Source: Viscum album (Eukaryota; Streptophyta; Magnoliopsida; Santalales; Viscaceae). Taken from it: DNA of 64,000 nt. Shown piece by piece: positions 38,641 to 49,418 of this stretch (position 1 is its first letter; every line of letters begins with the position of its first letter). A program made the position numbers and the translations under genes. The notes below the pieces were generated by a model. The model saw only the letters and a program-made list of their open reading frames with translations. It ran no database searches and was not told where the DNA came from. Location: positions 1,260,579,424 to 1,260,643,423 of the forward strand of contig OY728147.1 of NCBI GenBank assembly GCA_963277665.1, given 5' to 3'.

Positions 38641-38880
38641 TGAAATCTTGGTTACGACACTCCTGAGAGATATTATTTTTTAAATTCACGAGCTTAGTAT
38701 GAACCATTATTAAGGGACAAAAAATTCCCTAAGAATACATGTTAGAAAGTAGATCATGGATAACATAGACTAAATCCAATAGATTCAAATGTTAAGGGAT
38801 AAAAATTATTTTTAAGTCATCAGTTTTGTCCTTGGATTACCCTTTATGTGTTACCCCTAGTTTTCATTTTATTCTAGACA

Positions 38881-39923
38881 ATGGCCGGTAATAGGAGGAC
38901 TCGGGATAACAACTGATGTAAAGATCAATGTTATGACTGTACTAATGAGATTCCAGATCCAATGGGTGCGGGAATCACAAAATTTTCCACACTTTTCTCT
39001 CATCTAACTCATGATTTGAATATAAACATGGGTCCAAAGGAATGTTCAACCCCTTCTAAGAATTAACAAGTCACTATCGAGAGATTCATGAGACAAAAGC
39101 CTCCTACTTCTAATGGATCATCTGATCCCTCAATCGTTGAACAATGGATAAACTCCATTGAAAATATATTCTCCATCCTTCAATGTTCTGAATAAAAGAA
39201 GATTCTCCTAGATTCTTATAGTATGGAGGGTGAAGCTGATCAATGATGGATGGTGATAAAAATATGAATCCTGAGGAGGAGATCAAGGCATTGGAATTGA
39301 AGGATTTCCAGAAGAAGTTTTTTGATAAATATTTTCAGCACACCCTCTAGCTTAAGATGGAAAGGTACCTCCTTTCACTTATGAAAAAAGACGAAGAATC
39401 TATCAGGGCGTATGAGGAAAAAATCACAAGGCTTTCATAATAAGCCTCCGGATTTTTCGTTACCCTCGAATTCAAGGTTGACCTCTTCTTTAGTGGGCTG
39501 AAACCTATCCTGCAGAAAGCGCTGGTGATCCATGACTTTGACAGCTATAAAGAAATTGTCTGATATGCCCTAATGGTTGAAATAGAGATCAAAGAATCTC
39601 AGGGGTATTATGGGGATAAGAAGCATAAGGTGGAAATCAATGATTGTGGTTTGATGGATAAATCCAATAGTACTAAGAAGATCCAACACCCCACTTGTCG
39701 AAGGTGTGGGAAGAAGCACCCTAGAAACTACCTGAAGGGGACGAAGAAATGCTTTAGGTGTGGAATAGACAGGAAACTTGCTATTAACTATCATCAAGAA
39801 AGACCCACGACTGCGACAGAGGAGAGGAATGATCCTTTCAAACCTCAATGCATTGTTCATTGCTACAACTGCAAAGAACTAGGGCATCTTGGAAATCACT
39901 GCCCTAAGAAAAGGGTTTTCTAA
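38881..39923 (+). pseudogene. Gypsy-2 gag remnant with intact CCHC knuckle
   Basis: The start ATG at 38881 (MAGNRRTRDNN) is followed by an early TGA. The capsid part is readable across frame changes, for example ERFMRQKPPTSNGSSDP and VEQWINSIENIFSIL. The nucleocapsid part is open at 39573-39923. It contains CRRCGKKHPRNYLKGTKKC, then CFRCGIDRKLAINY (a knuckle with its final Cys lost), and CYNCKELGHLGNHC at about 39861-39903, an intact C-x2-C-x4-H-x4-C zinc knuckle. In the family this binds element RNA. The antisense frame 39570-39860 is a shadow. It is better preserved than gypsy-1 gag but not translatable from its start. Confidence 0.88.
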
Positions 39924-39939
39924 GGAAATAAACACCCTC

Positions 39940-40300
39940 CAATGAAGCATGGGAGAGATTTTGTGATAAATAATACCAAAGTGAACCATGGAATTCAATA
40001 ATCGTGAACATACTTTTTGATTGAGGTTCTACACATTCTTTTATATCTCGATATTTTTGTAGAATAATCCTAGCATCACCACAAATCATGGAAGTGAAGA
40101 TGTTAGTGAGTACGAAAAATGGGTCAATCATTGCATCCAATGAATATAAATCCTCCCTTGTCATAATATATGGATTAAACTTCTCAGAGAAATTCATCAT
40201 ACTCCATATGGTGGAATTTGATGAAATTCTTGTCAAGGATTGAATTTACTTATAGAGAGCCAACATAAATTTCCGTGCGAGGGAAATCACTCTCCATGTA
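39940..40300 (+). pseudogene. Gypsy-2 aspartic protease remnant
   Basis: The active-site block reads VNILFD-stop-GSTHSFIS. The codon between Asp and Gly of the catalytic triplet is TGA at 40022-40024, so the stop falls inside the DSG/DTG motif itself. The flap and downstream parts are partly readable, with ASNEYKSSLVIIYGL across frames. The usual ILGMDWL motif before RT is degraded (DEILVKD near 40221). The antisense frame 39904-40236 is a shadow. Confidence 0.8.
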
Positions 40301-40324
40301 GAGAATAAACCCCCAATTATTTAC

Positions 40325-41280
40325 ATGTGCAAGGAGGAAAATGAACCTTATTTATCTCCATCATCTCAAGAATGGATATTACTTCCCTTTGACCACATGT
40401 ATACGGCTGATATGATTGAGTCTAAGGAGGAAACCATCCGAGAAGACTTGCCTATTATGAGAGAATTTGCTGAAGTGTTTCCCGAGGAATTGTCTGGTCT
40501 TCCTCCTAGAAGAGATGTTGAATTATCAATTGATATTATACCTGTGGTGTTTCCAATATCTGAGAATCTATATATAATGGCTGTTGTGAAGCTTGAGGAG
40601 CTGAAGAAACATTTACAAGAGAATCTGGATAAGGGGTTTATATGCCCAAGTGCTTCACCATGGGGTGCACCAGTCCTCTTTGTTATGAATAAGGATGGGT
40701 CAATGCACCTTTTCATTGATTATCATGAGCTTAACAAAACCACGATAAAGAACAAGTATCCTCTCAAATGAATTGATGACTTTTTTGATCCGCTGCATGG
40801 AGCATAATACTTCTCCAAGGTGGATTTGCGGTTGGGATATTATCAAGTAAGGGTGAAGAAGGAAGATATCCCCAAAACTGCTTTTCATACAAGATACGAG
40901 CACTATGAATTCATAGTAATGCCTTTCGGACTCACTAATCCTCCATAAAACATAATGTACTTGATTAATAGAGTCTTTAGAGATTACATCGACAAATTTG
41001 TGGTAGCATTTATTGATGATATTATGATATACTCCAAAATGAAGGAGGATCATGAGGACCATTTAAGAGTTGTACTAGTGACCTTGAGGAAGAAGAAGAT
41101 CTATGAAATGTACAAAAAGTGTGAGTTATTGTTGAATGAGGTCTCATTCTTGGGACATATCATCACGAGAAATGGGATATCTGTGTATCCCTCCAAAATA
41201 GATGCAATAGAGGGACGACTAAGGCCAACACCAGTAACGAATATCCATAGCTTCTTGGGGTTAGTTGGATATTATTGAAT
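40325..41280 (+). pseudogene. Gypsy-2 reverse transcriptase, nearly readable throughout
   Basis: Frame 40325-40771 reads [71 protein letters not shown]. It stops at TGA 40769-40771, then continues in the same frame as [42 protein letters not shown] and a TAA in the NPPQNIMY-like block. It reopens at 40955-41278 with FVVAFIDDIMIYSK, so both Asp of the catalytic pair are intact (FIDDI at 41009-41023), then SFLGHIITRNGISV and NIHSFLGLVGYY. It stops at TGA 41276-41278. Only a few point stops separate it from an open frame. Confidence 0.93.
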
Positions 41281-41800
41281 ATATGTTAAAAATTTCTCAC
41301 GATTATCCAACCCTATTTCCAATCTAACTAGGAATGGAGTAATGTTTTCTTGGAGTGATGAATGCGAAGAAATATTCATGGATTTGAAAAGGAGGCTTAT
41401 CACTATGCTCGTGATCACTTTACCCATAAGCGGAGAACATTTTGTTGTATTATGTGATTCTTAAAAGAAGGGCCTATGATGTGTGTTGATGAAAAATAGA
41501 AAATTCATTGCCTATTCTTCAAGTAAAATGATAGTTAATGAACAAAACTAACCTACACATGACTTTGACTTGGCTGTAGTGATCTTCACTTTGAAAATTT
41601 TATGGCATTATCTCTTTGGGGAGATGTATGAAATATATACGGACCACAAAATCCTCAAGTATATATTGACATAGAAAGAGTTGAACATGCGCCAATGAAG
41701 ATGGTTAGAGCTGATAAAAGATTATGACTGCTCAATCCATTACAACCCTAGGAAAGTGAACAAGGTGGTGGATGCCCTTAGTAGAAAGGACCCAATAATT
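41281..41800 (+). pseudogene. Gypsy-2 RNase H remnant
   Basis: It continues from RT in the same frame. NPISNLTRNGVMFSWSDECEE and DLKRRLITM lead into HFVVLCDS-stop-KKGL, where the first catalytic Asp survives in LCDS but a TAA follows. Next are FIAYSSSKMIVNEQN, a stop, PTHDFDLAVVIFTLKI, GEMYEIYTDHKILKYI (second Asp), RWLELIKDYDCSIHYNP and VNKVVDALSRKDP. At least four in-frame stops are present. The order and residues are diagnostic of gypsy RNase H. Confidence 0.88.
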
Positions 41801-42930
41801 CTATCATTGATGATAATTCAAAAGGATCCAATCTTATTAGATTTGATGAAGAAGTACATGGGAATCATAAATAAGAGAACATCCTCAATCCTTTCACAAA
41901 TGATTTCTCAACCATCACTTTTGGAAAGGTTAAAGGATGATAATAAGGATGATGTGGGAATTCATAAAAAAGTGGAAGCTATCAGAAAAGTGAAATATGT
42001 AGAGTTTGATGTTAATGAAGAAGGAATTGTGAGATTTAGGAAAAGACTATGTGTTCCATCACATATAGAGCTGAAGAATGATCTTTTGGATGACACACAT
42101 AGTTCAAATTTATCTATTCACCGAGGAAACACAATGATGTATCGATATCTCTGAGAGAATTATTGGTAGGATTATATGAATAAGGAGATCACTGAATATT
42201 CATCAAAGTTCCTAGTGTGTCAGCAAGAGAAGGCAGAGAGGAAAAAGTATAAGGGGGTGATTCAACCATTTCCCATACCAGAATGGAAATGGGAGAAAAT
42301 CACAATGGAATTTTTCACTGGACTTCTGAAGACATCCAAATGGAACAATGCAATCTGGGTTGTTGTGGATTTTTTTACAAAGGTTGCACACTTCATTGCT
42401 ATTCGAGAGGATTTCTCATTGGATCAACTAGCACTGATATATATCAGGTAAGTGGTAAGGCTTCATGGATTACCAATATCTATTGTGTCCGATCGAGATC
42501 CAAGATTCACCTCTATGTTTTGGAATAGTCTTCAACATGCTCTAAATTCTGAACTGTACTTCAGTAAGACCTATCATCCTCAATCTAATGGCCATATGAG
42601 CGGACTATCCAAACACTTGATGAAATGATGAGAGTGTGCTCAATGGAATTTATAGGAGGATGGGATTTCAATCTTCCTCTAGTTGAGTTCTCTTATAATA
42701 ACAGTTTCCACTTGAGCATCCAAATGGCACCATATGAAACAATTTATGGTAGAAGGTGGAGAACACCGACATGTCGGGATGAGGTCAGTGAGTGTAAGCT
42801 TCTTGGGCCAAATATGGTCGAAGAAATGGTGGAGAAGGTGAAAACAGTTCACCAGCATATCAAGGTAGCCCAGAGTCGACAGAAGAGTTATGTAGATAAC
42901 CATCGATGAGACCTTGAGTTTAAAGTTGGA
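41801..42930 (+). pseudogene. Gypsy-2 integrase remnant
   Basis: Frame 41756-42154 carries RLCVPSHIELKNDLL and THSSNLSIHRGNTMMY (the His pair of the HHCC finger). A TGA ends it at 42152-42154. Frame 42176-42451 has KFLVCQQEKAERKK, where the first Cys of CxxC is Phe, then WEKITMEFFTGL, where the first catalytic Asp is Glu, and a stop at 42449-42451. IVSDRDPRFTSMFW (second Asp) follows near 42484-42525. At about 42590-42600 the reading frame shifts within the block holding the catalytic Glu. The rest (42625-42909) reads RVCSMEFIGGW, PLVEFSYNNSFH, MAPYETIYGRRWRTP and ends at TGA 42907-42909, just before DLEFKVGD. Confidence 0.92.
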
Positions 42931-43082
42931 GATATGTTATTTCTATGCATATCTCCATGGAATAAGTTCATGAGGGTTGGAAAGAAAGGGGAGTTAAGTC
43001 CAAGGTACATCAGCCCCTTCAAGATTCTTGATCGTGTCGGGGTTTTGGCCTATAGACTAGCACTTCCAGCCCCCATGGACAA

Positions 43083-43345
43083 CATACAAGATGTATTTCA
43101 TGTATCTCTCTTAAATAAGTACAAACCGTACCCTTCACATGTACTCTCTTCATATGTGGTAAAGTTAGAGGATGATCATTATTATGAGTAGAAACCAATG
43201 AAGATCTTAGATCATAGAGAAAAAGATATACTAAATAAGACAATTCCCCTCATCAAGGTGTTGTGGTGAAACCACAGGTTTAAAGAAGCGACGTGGGGAT
43301 CAAAAGAAATGATGAAGCAGAGTTACCCAAATCTATTTTAGTGTG
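43083..43345 (+). pseudogene. Gypsy-2 chromodomain remnant
   Basis: After the integrase C-terminal block (FLCISPWNKFMRVGKKGELS, YISPFKILDRVGVLAYRLALP, DVFHVSLLNKY in 42934-43191) comes YYE-stop-KPMKILDHREKDILN, IPLIKVLW-stop-NHRFKEATWGSKEMMKQSYP. TAG at 43189-43191 and TGA at 43267-43269 interrupt it. The second stop occupies the same codon as the stop in gypsy-1's chromodomain. Ending in SYPNLF shortly before the polypurine tract is typical of the chromovirus C-terminus. Confidence 0.88.
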
Positions 43346-43378
43346 GGAAAAGAAAATTTCGATGGTGAAATTACTTAT

Positions 43379-43389
43379 GTGGAGAAGAT
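43379..43389 (+). other. Polypurine tract of gypsy-2
   Basis: GTGGAGAAGAT lies directly before the 3' LTR start TGTAATGACCC. Confidence 0.75.
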
Positions 43390-46057
43390 TGTAATGACCC
43401 AAAATTTCATTAATGGAAATCTATCTTGATATAATTAAATGTATCTTTAAGTAAAATGTTTTTATAAAATGTCAACTTCTTTGGTTTTATGTGTTTGGAT
43501 TTTAAAATATTATTAAGAATTGTGACCGTTTCTAATATAGTCATTGAGCAGTGATCACATGATTAGTATAAATATAGGGCTTTAACAAATCAAATTTACT
43601 CAAACAAAGGAATCGATGGCCTTATCCAGAAGGTGTGCCCCATACGAAGCCCATCTATCAGAGATCAGAAAGGAGGTTACATCTTTGGGCTTCAATCTTG
43701 ATAAAGCCTATGCTGATCTTGAATGTGTAATGCTTCAGTGGGATCACCTATGAGAGAAGTGGATGTTGATAGAGATTACCACCCGAGCAATGTTATCCAA
43801 GCCACCACAAGAGTTTGTCACCATCACACACCTTACTCTTCAGTCTTATGTAGGTGTTATAAGTGGTTATGTAACAAGACCCTAGTAATATGGTTACGTA
43901 AATTATTTTTGTATATAATAATTAATATACTTTCATTTTATTATTGTTACCTTGTAAATTGTTTTTAAATAACAAATAGTGTTTTTAGTTAATGTTCAAC
44001 AAGGAAATCTATTTTAATGAATTAATGGATTTTTGAATTAAATAATATTTTAATAAAATATTATTATTGTTATTAAATTAATTTTATTAAATTAAAATGA
44101 TCATATAATTTTATTAATTAAATTGTAATTTTTATTAAGGTTTGAAAGCCATTTTTTCAAAACCCATGAATTTTCGATAAATGTCGGTTATTATTTTAAT
44201 TGTCAAAATTAAAATATTTAGAAAATTACCTAGATCAAATGAATATTATTTCTATAATAAGGATGTTGAAATTATCCAACAGTGAATTTTTCATAATTTT
44301 CTGAGACTGTCCAATTTTTGGGTAAAAAATAAATACCGTTTAAATATATAATGTGTTTTATGACATAATAATGACCCAATAGCGATGTAATAAAATACTA
44401 TAAAAATTATGTTTGGCTAATATATTTTTTACCATTAAAATAATGTGATTTTGGGTTTGTCATATTTATTTTACAATGCTTTAGTGGACCCTTCAAGACT
44501 TATTAAACATTTTGTATTTCTAAATTGTTTTCCTTTAGAGCGTGACTCACCTCCACTTAACAAACCCCATTATTTTAAGAAGTTAGGACTTTGGCCTTAT
44601 AAAATATTGTTTTTCCATTTCCCTTTTCCAAAAACCATAGGCAAAAACCATGGGCTGGATTGTGGTTTGGATTAGTTTTATGTGAGGTGTCCAAAACCTA
44701 AATTATAAAGAATTCCCTCACCTTTCCTATAATAACCCACCAAATATCCCACTTCCTCCTCACTCAAAGCCTTTGGAGTTATTCAAACCTATTCCAAACC
44801 TCTCTACAATCCTCCCAAGGCGCCCCAAGCTCCCCAGAAGCCACTCTAAAGCCTCTCTCAAAACTTTGGAAGCACACTTGCAAATAAGGGTTTTTATTCC
44901 TTTCTGATTTTTGTCTAATATTGATTAAATTGTTATGACCTTTTAATTTCAATTATAAATGTTGGGGTATGGTTTCAAAACTCCCCCAAACATCACTATT
45001 TATGTTTGAATTATGAGATAACCCTTTATCTCTCATTAAATGCCTCCCATGTACACCCATTAATATGCTGAAATTCTTAATGGAATTTCTCTCTCCGCAT
45101 TTACATTCAAGAAATTCTTTTGTATCATGAATCTAAATTCCATTACATTTGTTGGGAAATGTATCTATATGAACCCTTACTGTCTATGTAATTTAAATAT
45201 GATGAGACACCCCTTTGTCTCTCATTAAACATTTTTATGAGTTCTTATATCACGCCATTATGTTGTCGTAGTTGCACCGTGATTTTCCAAGAGAAAGTCA
45301 TTGTGTAGTGAATAACATACCCATTTCTCTATATACATTATTCACCTTTATGAAAATTTACTTTTTGTTTAAATAGTTTCCTTTATGTTTTCCACATTCT
45401 TTTATCATGTAATAAAGGATTATTTTTAATGATTAAATGTTTTATGATCCATGTGGAACACTTATGCATGAAATGAAATGTTTAAGAAGGGTGTTCCCTG
45501 ATAGCGCTCCAATGCATTGGGTAAAGTATAATATCATGATACCTCATGTGAAATTGGTGTTTACTCATGAAAATTAAAGTTCAATGAGGTTTTAATCGTG
45601 CTTCATGTGCAATGAGGGTTTACTTATGCTCCATGTGTAATGAGCCTTGGCTCATGCTGATTCTACGTTAAGTGTTGTTGCCACATTTCCATGTTATGAT
45701 TATCATTATTTATCATGCCTTTATGTTTATGCTTGCGTTGTGCTATATTAATATGAATATTGTCTAAAATTTATTGTATTTCTAATGTTATTCCATGATT
45801 ATTCCCTTACTGGGATTTATAGCTCACCCTTTTCTTATGCATGTCCTCAAGTTATCCCATGCAATGCTAAGTATGATGGAATGTAGTGGTTATGTAAAAT
45901 AATTATTCAATAAAGATGTTTTATTTGATGTTTTAAGTTATTATGTAATGATCCTAATCCCCATTGACACTATAACTCTCGATCTTACATTTTTTATCAT
46001 GTGAAGTTTATGTAATAAATTATGTTTAATTGTGTAATAAAAAGCAAGGTTGTCCTA
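43390..46057 (+). repeat. Gypsy-2 3' LTR
   Basis: It begins TGTAATGACCCAAAATTTC and ends GGTTGTCCTA, followed by AAAGC. It is collinear with the 5' LTR. The frames 43723-43968 and 44445-44675 align with frames in the 5' LTR but differ mostly at amino-acid-changing positions, so I do not call genes. Confidence 0.95.
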
Positions 46058-46062
46058 AAAGC
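46058..46062 (+). repeat. Target-site duplication AAAGC, gypsy-2 right
   Basis: An exact repeat of 35734-35738. Confidence 0.85.
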
Positions 46063-46730
46063 CATTTTTAGAAAAATTCAATTTATTTATAAAAATGTTT
46101 TTATATTAAATTAAAGAATAAAATTGGTTCAAATAGAATTAGTTGTATTAACAATAAAATAAAAGAATTTTTTTTTCTTTGATACAATTTTGAAACAAAA
46201 TTATTCTGGACAAATTCAAGAAACAAAAATTTATTTTGCAGTGAGAATAAAAACTTTTTACTATTCACTAGAAAATAAATCTTTCGTGGAAAATCCAAAA
46301 ACTTTTGACCCAATATAATTTTGAAATATTTATTTAAAAAACTATTTTAATTTTAAAAAATAAAAGTTCTAATTTTTTAATGAATTAATTATAATTTCCA
46401 CACGCAAAATTAAAAAGTAACTATTTTTTGAAAACAACAGATTTGTAATCAAAGATGTTTTTATTAAAAATTTAGTGTTTATTTGTTTAACATTTTAAAT
46501 AAATTTTTACTGATTAGGTGATTTAAATTAATTTCATATTTTGGTTAATCCTATTATTACCAAATAATTCAATGGATAGGTTATGATATTCATATTTAGA
46601 AAATAATATTTTCAGGTTTATTTTGGATAACTGTTGTTTTTTATATTCTATCAAACGTAGTTATATTTTAAAATCTAATTGTGTTACATGGAATAATTCC
46701 TCTAGATCAGTATATATTTTATAGTTTTCA
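46063..46730 (-). repeat. LTR copy 'd', right part
   Basis: LTR d resumes after gypsy-2. It shares ctattcactagaaaat (46261) and neighbouring words with copy a (19205), and its ttaatcctattattaccaa block (46546) is common to the start regions of copies a, e and f. The expected TGTAAC terminus is not recognisable near 46730. Internal sequence follows closely, so the junction is damaged. The antisense frame 46101-46313 is not supported as a gene. Confidence 0.55.
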
Positions 46731-46799
46731 CCATATATATAGTACATATATATCATTAATGTAAATAATACCACTACCAATATCAAGTCCCAAATTAAT

Positions 46800-47470
46800 A
46801 AATTTTACTCCTAAACACTTAATTTGAACGAGGAATAAGCTACCAATATGTCATTTTGGAAGAGGAAACATCCCAATACCATATTTGATTTATCATAGCA
46901 TAAAAAAACTTATCCACTCTAGGTAAGGTTGAGTAAACAAGTAGTGACCAAAAATCTCTTAATGTCCTTGAAATTTTCTTTACATTCATATATTCAAAGG
47001 AACTTGAATCCCTTCCTAGTTAACATTTTCAGTGGATTTTAACAATCAAGGGAAATATTTACCAAAGCATAGATAATATAAAATCCACGAAGATAATAGA
47101 GAAATTTTCATGTATAAATGGAATCAAAATGAATGGATGGATTCTATATCATTTAAAAAACAAATTTCTGGGCACATTATCTATTTTCATCAATAATTAA
47201 TGATATCTAGTTCAAATATAAATATTGGAGAAGTATTGATACCCTCATAGATGATCAAACAAGTCATCCATAAAGGGGCGAGGATAATTTTTCAGGATCA
47301 AGATCTTATGATGTATATGCTAAAAAATTTATATATTCATTGATCCATCATTCTTATTAAAAAATAAGACTAGTGCACTTCATGGTGAAACCCTTGGGTA
47401 AATAAAACCAAAATCAAGATTCACTTGGAGTTTCTTATTCAAGTCCTCCAATTAAATCAAGGTTAATATA
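46800..47470 (-). pseudogene. Minus-strand gypsy RT and RNase H remnant
   Basis: Read on the minus strand from 47470 downward: SPWSALVLFFNKNDGSMN (RT, normally WGAPVLF and KDGSM), a poor stretch, then NYPRPFMDDLFDHL (normally YPLPRIDDLFDQL). Near 47060-46800 come NPLKMLTRKGFKFL, YECKENFKDIKRFLVTT and, across frames, GMFPLPK and IGSLF, matching the RT connection and RNase H start. The RT palm with the catalytic DD pair is not recognisable. Many stops are present. The order fits a minus-strand gypsy element belonging to the LTR family around it. Confidence 0.65.
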
Positions 47471-49413
47471 TAGAGTGTAATTTATTTTGGAATAATATTA
47501 TATATTATTTCTTTTAAAAACTCAATCTCATGATCTAAGGGAATTAAACGAAACTAGTTTTTAAATAAATAAATATTTTCCAACATAATATACTTATATA
47601 AAAGATTGTGTTTCTACCCAATAATTTGAGGTAAATTTCCCTCATTATTAGGTAATAATACTGAAACCAAAGAAGTAACATCTATAAAGAGTTTATAGTC
47701 TTCCTTGCACTAATAGGTGTTCATGAGTTTATTTGGAAAATGAAGTGTGGTTTTCCATTCATGTAAATTAATATGGGGATTTTTTAGGGAGAAAATACCT
47801 ATCTAAAATTTTATAATTTTAAACTAATTAAGGAAAAATAATATTCTAATTAAGAAAATTATAATGCGATACCTTCAGAGAAGAGTTTCTGAATTTGGAT
47901 GAAATTATCTTACCACTAATTTATTTTATTTATTATTCAATATCTAATCATTGAGTTGGTGAATTTATGATCATAAAAAACGTTATAAAAATAATAAACT
48001 AGGTGGAACAAAAATCAAATAAAAAATTTAATGTTCTTGAATAAATGATGATCATACATTTCACTAATTAATTTTCAGGACCCACTTTAATAATTTTGAT
48101 TATGTAGGATTTCCCTTTCTCAAATGGATTTAGAGGATCTTGACATTGATTGGTGTCATTAACCATTTGGTTGTTGTATTTTTTTAATCTTTATTGTCAT
48201 CAATTTCACTGGTTGAACTCTGTATAACCATTTAACATTCATGTTATTGATGTAATAATTTCTCACACTTAAACAATTTACAACCTTCCTTTGAGAAAAT
48301 TCCTTCTATAAAATATCTTAAATTTTCAACATGTAAGAATATATAATTTTCTTTCATCTATGGGTTATAATAATTTTTTCCTTCAATTTCCATTTCAATA
48401 TTTATATTAAATCAATAAAAGTATACATTTCCACCAAATTTCAATATATATAATGATTTTGAAAGAATTAGTTTTAAGTGACCAATGAAACAAAAAATAT
48501 TTCTTTCAAGGATAATGATAAGACCATTGGTATACCATTCAAGTCTCATGATTTTTATCTTCATAGGTACCAATGGATACATCCTAATTTTATTTTAGAT
48601 CAATGAATTATATATCTATTTTAGTGTTAATATTCTATAAATATAATTATTTAAAAATATATTCTTAAACTCCACCCATTCCATCGAGTTTAGTACTTTC
48701 TCGTACCTTATATTTATAAAGATATTTTATCATTTTAAGCCTCACTCTAAAATTGAAAAATAAATAAAACACATTAATAGAGTCTGAGGACTAGAGAAAT
48801 AAAAATTTCTTTTCTATTATATTGATCAATTTCATGGTAATTAGTGGATATTAAGACTCATTAAAGCAGGATGTTCATTTCCACATGAAGGACTAAATAA
48901 GGAGTTGTTCCTTACTTATAATGTATAGAAGTTAGACATGTTTGGTTTTATTATTCAAATTTTCATAGTGTTTGGTGAGAATATCCTTGTGACTTTTATT
49001 CAATATCCTATATATTTTGGTCTCTCATTGGGAAAATCATTGAATTTTCAATCACAAAAATTATTTAATTTGTTCATTCTTATTTTAATCACTAAATATG
49101 AAAAAAAAAATTATGATTATCAATTAATAATAACCAGGGAAAGAAAATATTTGATAAGTAAAATAAATACTCAATTGTTTTTTATTACATCTTCATTTCT
49201 ACCTATAATGTTTTGTCTTTAACTTATGACAATCTTGGATCATCGTATAACACTTTTTGTTAAATATTAGTGGTATTAAGATTTATCCCATTACTCTTCA
49301 TAAAATAATCTTCAAAATCAAATAATCAATTCTCAAAAACCATGTAATACACCCAAAACAATTAAATAAGTATATATTATATTATTCCCCGTCAATATTT
49401 ATCACCCCACATA
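47471..49413 (-). other. Decayed internal sequence, possibly protease and gag
   Basis: By order, protease and gag of the same minus-strand element should lie here. The only hint is a cysteine-containing segment near 48270-48310 (minus frame CKLFKCEKLLHQ) that could be a worn zinc knuckle. The plus-strand frame 48938-49222 is AT-rich with no recognised domain. I see no supported gene. Confidence 0.35.
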
Positions 49414-49418
49414 ACAAA

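Larger units (their letters stand above)
35739..46057 (+). mobile_element. Gypsy-2: Ty3/gypsy chromovirus (Tekay/Del type)
   Basis: This complete element of about 10.3 kb has direct LTRs (35739-38376 and 43390-46057), flanked by the exact 5-bp duplication AAAGC. The internal region holds a degraded primer-binding site, gag with one intact CCHC knuckle, protease, RT with an intact DD pair, RNase H, integrase and a chromodomain, in gypsy order. It is related to gypsy-1 throughout gag-pol but has different, shorter LTRs, so it is a separate subfamily. It inserted into LTR copy d. Stops in protease, RT, RNase H, integrase and chromodomain, and a frameshift in integrase, prevent any full gag-pol product. 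Confidence 0.96.

Noticed and set aside
48938..49222. AT-rich plus-strand frame of 94 codons, hydrophobic at its start.
   Set aside because: Its composition is explained by AT-rich sequence. There is no recognisable domain and no homologue in the related LTR or internal copies.
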